Shown piece by piece: positions 57,091-64,000 of a stretch of DNA of 64,000 bases; within the stretch, counting starts at the first letter, position 1; every line of letters begins with the position of its first letter. The notes beneath the pieces were generated by a model. That model was not told where the DNA came from, did no database searches, and worked only from the letters and a program-made list of their open reading frames with translations. The DNA is from Dermacentor variabilis (lineage: Eukaryota > Arthropoda > Arachnida > Ixodida > Ixodidae), in NCBI RefSeq assembly GCF_050947875.1, contig NC_134569.1:207938127-208002126 (forward strand), given 5' to 3'. A program made the translations under genes and the position numbers.

Positions 57091-58182
57091 ATAACGCAAC
57101 TCTATTGCAAACGAAAAGTATTGCAAACTCCGGCGCCCAGCAATGAAAATGCGCCCCCGGGACTTCTGCAGCCCTATTGCGCGCGTGCACCCCCCACAAA
57201 TTTTACCTGCAGGTTTATGAGGTTCCCGCATCCGTATATGAGTGTCTTATTGAATTTGACAGACTCTTCAGCTTCCCTTTAATGCCAAATGGCTGAAACT
57301 TACTAGCACAGGCATTTCTAGAGCCTAGGGTTAGAAAACGGGGCCATGATGGCTGTGATGTGAACCAACTAGCCAAACAAAAAAATGTAGCACGGCTTAG
57401 TTGTTTGATCTGGTTTTGTCTAGCTCCACACTAGGCAATAATTAATTATTTAAAGAAGCCCGTTGTTGGCAGCTGTGAGCACGCCACATTGCAATTGTCC
57501 AGCAACACTATCAGATTAAAATATTTAGATCGTTTTCCGAAAGACAGTATCAATGACGCAGCCTCTATGCACGGCGCTACTTTAAAACTGCCTCTTTTTT
57601 TTAAATCTTTCCTTCTTATCGATTCTTCCCCTGTCCCCTTTCCCAAGTATAGCTAGCCAACCAGGCACATTTTTGATTAACTTGCCTGCCTTTCCATAAT
57701 CGTTTCTCCTCTCTCTCTCTCTCTTTTTTTCTTACTCTGAATGTTCAGAAGTAGCGCCATACCTTAGCTTTCAAGGAACTCAAGGAGCACACTTACTTTC
57801 AGGGAGTTCCAAAGGTACGTGAATATCTTTTACCAAATTCTAGATTTTCAAGGATTTCAAGGAGGTGTACAAATCCTGAAACTGCACTGACGGTGATTCA
57901 GAGCTATTGCTGATGTTGCTGTGGCGATTAGTGCCCTTTGGCAGTTACATTTGCCTGACTGTCGCACTTTTTTTTCAGCAGCTTTTCGAAAACGCACATC
58001 AATCGGGTTATACTGTAAATAAATGTACAGTTCTGAAAGAACACTTCACCATTCTGAACCAACTTATTGCTGCTGTATTGTGTGTAAAAAGGAATTATAG
58101 AAAAGAAACTGTACATGGAGGCAATTGGCCAAGGATCACCAAATTCAACATGTTTTTAGTCAAGTAAGTGGCATAACCTTAC
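57091..58182. other. Intronic sequence, nothing assigned
   Basis: Contains a CT-run (57708-57724) and AT-rich stretches. No convincing exon or repeat boundary. Confidence 0.35.
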
Positions 58183-58296
58183 CCATCATCTGGTGGTCTT
58201 CTATCCACTTGTATACAAGCGAGTTGAATAAACGCTCATTCCAATCACGCACAGACCCAGACGGCAGCACAGTCCCAAGGCAGACCAGGCCACTGT
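58183..58296 (-). CDS. Candidate exon 2 of the unidentified minus-strand gene
   Basis: Seen: 114 nt, consisting of two leading bases, 37 open codons (beginning SGLVCLGTVLPSGSV and ending WIEDHQMM) and one trailing base. The acceptor is a pyrimidine-rich tract ending ttttacag and the donor is ATGG|gtaagg, both good matches to consensus. The trailing G joins the leading CA of the next exon (51770-52133) to give a GCA codon, so phase is kept. Inference: the pattern of a glycine/proline turn, a conserved tryptophan and then an alternating hydrophobic stretch continued in the next exon loosely resembles the SNase-like half of an extended Tudor module. That resemblance is weak and not a call. Confidence 0.62.
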
Positions 58297-58573
58297 CTGT
58301 AAAATGGGCCAAATGGTTGTGGGATGCAAGCTTTATACACACCAAATGAATAGTGCATGTCACACGAGATGCCACAGAAGGTTCCACACTTTATTTCAGT
58401 CGCGTGCAGATTCTTATACCAGAGGTTTTTTTTACATTTTTTACATCAACATTTACCTGGCTATCTCGCAGAGGACTGATCTCGTACAAAGACAATACTA
58501 ATATTTTCCTACAGCTGGTATGGAAACAAATGTTTACAAAAAAGTCAACGATGTCCTGCTAAAGCTCTCTGAC

Positions 58574-61500
58574 TACAGTCGAATCTCGATAATTCGCACT
58601 CGAAGGGGCCCAAAAATCTGTTCATATTAAAAGAAGTTCGAATTAACGGAAATTAATTGAATGGAAGACTTACCTGCAGTGGCACACGTGCACTGAACTA
58701 GAATATGAGTGGGAAGTTCCACAAGATTTATTCACACGTATTTACAAATTACAGTCAGTTATTATGCGTATCGGTGCTCGTACTGTGATAGGAGGCGGCG
58801 GGTGCACGCGAATGTAATAAAAGGAAACAAACTATGTCCCGTGACAATTGCTCCTTCGAACTTTTGGTATGCTTCACTGCACACGACTGCAGTGTTGAGG
58901 AGAAGTTGACTTTCGGGAACCGACATTATGCAAATTTCAGCGCTCCGAAGCCATTAGCCCCGAGAACAAACACCAGGGGCGCTGCGAGCGCCGCTTCCGT
59001 GACGTCTGGGCACGGACTCATGTCCGTCGTCTTCTGCAGTTCGGGCAGCGGCCGGGTGCCTTCTGCAGTGTTTTCGTTTGTTCCTTTTCGTTCCCTTTGC
59101 TTGTATAGTTATGGCGGTCCTGTCAAAAATATTTTTGCAACGTCTTCGTTCACGCAAACTTATTCAGAGCTCATTTCTCAGACAAAAATACAGTTCTCAA
59201 AGGCAATGCTACAATGCCAGGCAAAGGAGTGCAGACCAGCTCACTGCGGGTTTTTCAAGTGCGGATCAACAACTGCAAAAATACAGCATACATATAAGAA
59301 TCCAGTTATGATACCATGCCTGCCATGGTGCAACAAGTATGTCACAAACGCTAGCTATATACGACTTCAACAGTTACCTTGATTCTAATCCGCTTAAACA
59401 GGTTTGCTCACGACGAGTGGTTTATGGTATAATATTGAATTTTTGCATTTCTTCACAGAAACGCTTGGCGGTAACACGAGGACTTGACACTGCAGTTTAG
59501 ATATTACCAGCACTACTTGCTTCTTTAACTGATTCTCAAAATTAGGCTGTTCTTCACGTGTTTATTGTAAGTGGAAGTAAAGCTAATTGAGGCTTACAGC
59601 TGTCTCCAGAATATGAAAAGGAATGCACCAATATATATATTCCCCTTTCCGTGCTACACATTCAACTCACTTGAACAATTTACTGGTGTTTGTTACTTGA
59701 AGAACATGCTTGACGAGTCTGTTTGGCGAATTGCCACAGGCTACTTGGTCCAAATTCCTTAGTGAAATATGCCTTTTGGACCGTATGGCTGCAGCTAGAA
59801 AGAAGCTGAAGCGTCATTCATTAGTAGTATGGGACATATCGAAGGTATCATAACTCCCCGATGGAGGGCCAAAACTCAAGTGAAATATGTAAGGCTTCCG
59901 GTGTCTTCCTTATGAAGGTTTGCGAGGTTCTCTTTTATGCACTGACGAAGCGAATAGTTCTCTGTTTGTATAATTAAACAACACTGGATCGAGACATGGT
60001 GAGGCAGAAGGTGCTTGAATTTTCCTTTTCTAGGCACCCTAAGCTGCGCTGTAGTACCTCAAGTATACTTTAGGCATTGCAATTGGTGCTGTAAAAAACT
60101 GCTTCATGGTTTCAATTTGAAGTTGTAGTGAACTGGTGGGTTTCGAAAACAATACGTGTGTCACCATATTGACAGTCAGTTGCTACCATAGTGTGAGGGA
60201 TGTGCCATATTGTCGAAAAAGGCTACTCAGGACCACCATGAAACATTTCATCGCTTGCAATTGATTGACTCTCGATCTTAACCATGAAATTTTCTTTCAG
60301 GTGATTGCTACTGCGGTATTTGTGAATTAACTATGTAAATACTCTACATGACCCGCCGTCCTGTTAGCAGCCATGAGCAATTCATTTTATGGGGGCCTGT
60401 TTCAGAGAGTGGTGAAAGTAGCAGCAAACTTTTCATTCAAAATGCGCGCCTAAATCTTTCTTTTACATATTAATAAAGTGGCCATACTTGACTGGAACAA
60501 CTCTTTAGAGAAATAAGAATCATAATTACAGCTGCGCTGAGCAGTGTCTTTCCAACATGGATAGCATGTTGACACCAAATACCAAGATTTTTCTTCCATG
60601 TAAAATGCAATGTCTCTCATAGCTAAGTACTAAGGGAATGTTAAGTGTTTAGCGAAGCATCATCCACAACTTCACGTGTTGAATTTGCAGACATTCTTCT
60701 TACGTAAAATTTATAGACAGACACGGCACATATATGCATTGTAAAACCAGTAAACCCCTTCAACGCTACATGGCTTGCGATATCCAAGCCGCAAATTTTC
60801 TCGACTCACGCACTTATGAAGAAGGAACTGTGGTTCAGGCATGGCAGCAGAAAGAAGCTTCCATATGCTTCAATAAGTACGGCTCGAGCCACGCATACCC
60901 CAAGCATACACGAAGGGAACGAGCACGTATGGCAGCCGAGCGAGTTGGAAGTGAGCGGCATCCTGGCCATGATATCAATCGCAAAAGGGTGCTACTCCAA
61001 GTTCTCTCCGCTAATTGGCGAAGATTACAAAGGTGGATTCGGCGCCGTTCCTAACAGCAGCGAATTGTTTCAATGAAAAACACGGCACCAAACCACAAGA
61101 ACCTTGGTAGCGAACATCGAAGTAGCTAGGCCTAGCATCGCCGCATTGTGGCTACGGCTGCCAGCAGATCTGCGTGCGAGAGCACCGGCTCGAGGCAGCG
61201 CGATAATCGAAATGGCGAAGTTAGTGGCTTCAATTAATGCTATTTCAGACCTGCGGTAATGGCAAAAAGTCTGGAAAGTGAGACGGCAAAGGTTTTCTGC
61301 GTCCAAAATTTTAGACGCTCTTATACGCTGACTGTATGGAGTACATGGCAGTGCCGAGACACTAACAGAAGTCACTAACCCATCAAGAACAGAAGTAATC
61401 GGTGCTACGCATCTGCACACACCTGCGCACAAAGTTCCACCATGTTTCTTGTTTTTTCTTTGCGCGCGGCATTGACGAGTCTCTCCTTAGCTTTTCCTCT

Positions 61501-61734
61501 ATGGCGGGGTCACAGTAATGCTGGTCGGAGGAGCTGCTGCGTGATTTGGCACACTGCTAAGAGCATTGTCGAAGCGCAGTATGTTCTAATTAACTGTTGC
61601 AAATGCTTGCGCATTCGAATTACTGGGGTTTTTTGACCAGTGGAATACACAAAACTTTGACGGGACCACAGTGTCAGTTGCAATAAACCAGAAGTTCGAA
61701 TTAAGAGTGTTCAAATGATAGAGATTGGACTGTA
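58574..61734 (+). mobile_element. Tigger-like element, 3.2 kb
   Basis: TA-flanked, with termini tacagtcgaatctcgataat at 58574 and ..gatagagattggactgta ending at 61734. The interior has a plus-strand frame at 60816-61076 (LAMISIAKGCYSKFSPLIGE) shared in reverse with 47463-48174. No DDE triad recognised, so the middle is deleted or belongs to an older insertion. Confidence 0.6.
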
Positions 61735-61854
61735 GCTTCAATCTAACTGTCCACTCACGAAACACAAAGAAAACTACGTAGTTTTTACTGCAAAAAATAG
61801 CCAACTAATGAACACTAAGTCTTAAGATTCAACAACTCTCATTTGCAAAGGGTT

Positions 61855-62850
61855 ACCTCGACAGTCAATTAAAGTGGCACAAACATATCCATAAAATTAC
61901 ACTAACCACCTATAAAAATATCTCAATACTGTATAAACTATGTTACATTTTTTCTCTGAACACACCCCATACTCTTTATGTCAATTTTATACATTCGCAT
62001 ATTACATATACTATTACCATATATGAACCCACACACCCCACCACTTTATTGCCAATTATTGTAGCACAAAATACAGTGCTTCAGGCTATTCTCTTCCTTA
62101 AAAGATCGGGCTCAGTCACATTTGTGTACCCATTACTTAATATACTACCCGTGAAATAGTGCATTGATTACAATGCTCTCGTTTTGCTTTACAAAATCAT
62201 GCACAAAATTATTTATCAATGTACCACGTAACCATTAGGATCAGTTACCTCAAGAGCACTAACCGTTCCAGAATCTCAGACCTATTATGGATCATTTACA
62301 TTCTCACATGCCGCATCACAGCTCTGGAATAAATTACCAACAGATCGAACAGCACAACAGCCATCCATCAGCTGCAAAGCTTACCTTTGCTCTTTTATGC
62401 TTGCATCACTTAAAATTATGGGGTTTTACGTGCCAAAACCACTTTCTGATTATGAGGCACGCCGTAGTGGGGGACTCTGGAAATTTGGGCCACCTGAGGT
62501 TCTTTAACGTGCACCTAAATCTAAGTACACGGGTGCTTTCGCATTTCACCCCCATCGAAATGCGGCCGCCGGCGCCGGGATTCAATCCCGCAACCTCGTG
62601 CTTAGCAGCCCAACACCATAGCCACTAAGCAACCACAGTAGGTATGCTTGCATCACTTGCTCAATGAGTATGTACCATTTTTTTACTGTCTCACACATTG
62701 TTCTGTATTCTCACACGCTCTAGTGTTCACGTAACAGCACATAACATAGGGGCCCCCTTCACAACTCCTACGAGAGTTGTAGGGGCCCACCTTTACATCA
62801 CACCCAATGTACATATCTCATGCGATCAATAAAGAACTTGAAATAACAGA
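61855..62850 (+). pseudogene. LINE reverse transcriptase C-terminus and 3' end, split by a SINE
   Basis: Degraded frames give YLDSQLKWHKHIHKI, then much later YYGSFTFSHAASQLWNKLPT, the C-terminal region of a non-LTR reverse transcriptase, and a caataaagaacttgaaataa 3' tail at about 62828-62848. A SINE (62412-62642) lies inside with a 16-bp target duplication. Confidence 0.6.
62412..62642 (-). repeat. tRNA-derived SINE (Ruka-like), complete
   Basis: Minus-oriented. The head has a box A-like tgcttagtggctatggtg and box B-like gggattgaatccc, then a body (gcatttcgatgggggtgaaa). Flanked by the perfect 16-bp direct repeat tatgcttgcatcactt at 62396-62411 and 62643-62658. Presumed transcribed by RNA polymerase III and moved by a LINE enzyme. 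Confidence 0.88.
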
Positions 62851-63430
62851 ATTTTACAAAATCATGTGTGGCATGCACAAATCTACTCATTGAGGTGGAT
62901 TACTTGAAGAAGCAGCCATTAGTTTCATTGAAAATCAAAATGGAAATTTGACTAAAAACAATATTTACCTAAGCTATTTACTTTAGAGCACTATTACAAT
63001 ACACGAATGAAGCGAGTGATTTCACAAATTTGAAACAAATTTTGAAACTAGCAGCATCTTAACAAAAGCACTGTCAAACTAGTGGCAAAAATGCAATGCT
63101 CTTCCATTTACTTTTTAACAAAATGCCTCTTTATGCACTGAAGCTCAAATTACTGGAACCCCAATGTATTTCATCACAAACTTTGGGAATGCATATCTCA
63201 AAACCGATGTCAGCCTCAGCAAACTTTTCAAGTGGATATTGCAAATTCACCAGCTACAATTTGTAAAATATAAATTTGTACTGTAAGTAATTAGTTTGAA
63301 TGTTAGTTAGCAAAACTTGATTAGTAGTCAAGACATTGATCAAGACATCACAATACAACATTAATCATGATGAACTAGACAAAATATAATGACAGAAACT
63401 GTATAATAAGTGGAAACCTGATTATACAAC
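62851..63430. other. Intronic AT-rich sequence, nothing assigned
   Basis: No ORF, terminal repeat or splice-supported exon seen. Confidence 0.35.
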
Positions 63431-63569
63431 TTTCTCCGGACCATGCAAAAACATCATATGATCCAGGCGTCGTACAATCAGACCTGCGTTCCTGCCCTCT
63501 GTCATAGTCTTTTTGCGCTGCCCCTTCAAGATGTTCAACCAGTACCAACTCGCCCAAATGTCTATCCTT
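63431..63569 (-). CDS. Candidate exon 1 of an unidentified minus-strand gene
   Basis: Seen: the frame is open over 46 codons after one leading base and reads like ordinary protein, from RIDIWASWYWLN to FLHGPEK. An acceptor TAG lies directly upstream and is preceded on the minus strand by a T-run of about 17 bases. The donor chosen, AAA|gttgta at 63430, is weak; an in-frame stop follows within three codons if it is not used. The exon would leave phase 0, while the next candidate exon (58183-58296) needs one leftover base, so either another exon lies between them or the true donor differs. Inference: the most 5' visible exon of the gene continuing at 58 kb. Least certain of the set because of the donor. 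No domain recognised. Confidence 0.45.
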
Positions 63570-64000
63570 CTACAAAAAAAAAAAAAAAAGATTATGTTTA
63601 CAATACATGGTTTTGAGGGGAAGAGTTGCATGGGGCTCCAACTGTTATAGACTAATACTCATCAAGACTCTGAAACCAAAAATACATGTACTGAATAAGT
63701 AAATACTAAAAGAACTCAAGGGGCATTTAATTATCCCTACGTGGATGAATACGAAAGCATTGCAACCACATGACTCAAGCAGGCATGTCAACAGAAGTAC
63801 GGCAATGTCCAGTGGCACCACTGGCGGAGTCACGTGGCTCGAGCGGCCACGTCAGCAGGAGCACGGCGACATCACGTGACTAACAGTGCTTGTCACAAGA
63901 TGCGCACAATGCAAGGTGTGGGTTCCAGTGCCTCAATTATCTCTACTTTAATTAAGTTCACATTAATTAGCACCAAAGGTTGTGGGTTCAACTCCAACCA
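63570..64000. other. Upstream intron sequence, nothing assigned
   Basis: Begins with the A-run (63573-63589) that serves as the T-rich acceptor tract of candidate exon 1. Two imperfect copies of a gtgg(c/a)ac-cac-gtggctcgagc type phrase lie at about 63805-63880. Confidence 0.35.

Noticed and set aside
62590..62642. tRNA gene
   Set aside because: The box A and box B motifs belong to the head of a SINE with target duplications; no complete cloverleaf with acceptor pairing.

Overview
The window looks like intron-rich, repeat-dense nuclear DNA of an arachnid, most likely a hard (ixodid) tick. That is inferred from the repeat inventory: many pogo/Tigger-like DNA transposons with TA target duplications, tRNA-derived Ruka-like SINEs, RTE, CR1-like and I/R1-like LINEs, Penelope-like elements with GIY-YIG domains and a Ty3/gypsy remnant. 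There is no sign of bacterial or organellar organisation. No complete intact gene, rRNA, free-standing tRNA or CRISPR array was found.

Host gene. Eight short minus-strand segments have an open frame, a splice acceptor and a donor: 63431-63569, 58183-58296, 51770-52133, 47026-47093, 32948-33027, 26837-26958, 19239-19353 and 9780-9830. Their phases fit for 58183-58296 to 51770-52133 to 47026-47093 to 32948-33027, and for 26837-26958 to 19239-19353. The simplest reading is one large minus-strand gene entering from beyond 64 kb and leaving near 9.8 kb or beyond, with introns of 5-14 kb filled with transposons. I do not recognise the protein.

Transposon layout. 1-4.5 kb: pogo/Tigger pieces, a 1.0 kb TA-element and a Penelope GIY-YIG end. 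4.7-9.3 kb: a minus-strand Ty3/gypsy remnant split by a pogo-like element (5252-8022) that is itself split by a TTAA element (5921-7450). 10.5-13.6 kb: a CR1-like LINE split by a Tigger-like element. 13.7-14.6 kb: a Penelope end. 14.9-18.5 kb: a 0.5 kb MITE, a TTAA element, an RTE tail and a LINE tail between AT repeats. 21.5-26.5 kb: three Tigger-like elements, one carrying a TTAA insertion. 33.5-40.5 kb: a piggyBac-like end, then an I/R1-like LINE interrupted by a TA-element and by a nearly open RTE LINE. 40.6-46.2 kb: Tigger-like elements, one nested in another. 46.5-51.6 kb: SINEs, a Penelope inverted repeat and Tigger-like copies. 53.9-57.1 kb: a Tigger-like element with its catalytic triad, a 145-bp Penelope-associated palindrome and another Tigger fragment. 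58.6-62.9 kb: a 3.2 kb Tigger-like element and a LINE interrupted by a SINE with a 16-bp target duplication.

Because several insertions restore a continuous reading frame when removed, the window gives a relative order of transposon activity. The pogo-like and TTAA elements moved after the LINE and Ty3 copies they interrupt.
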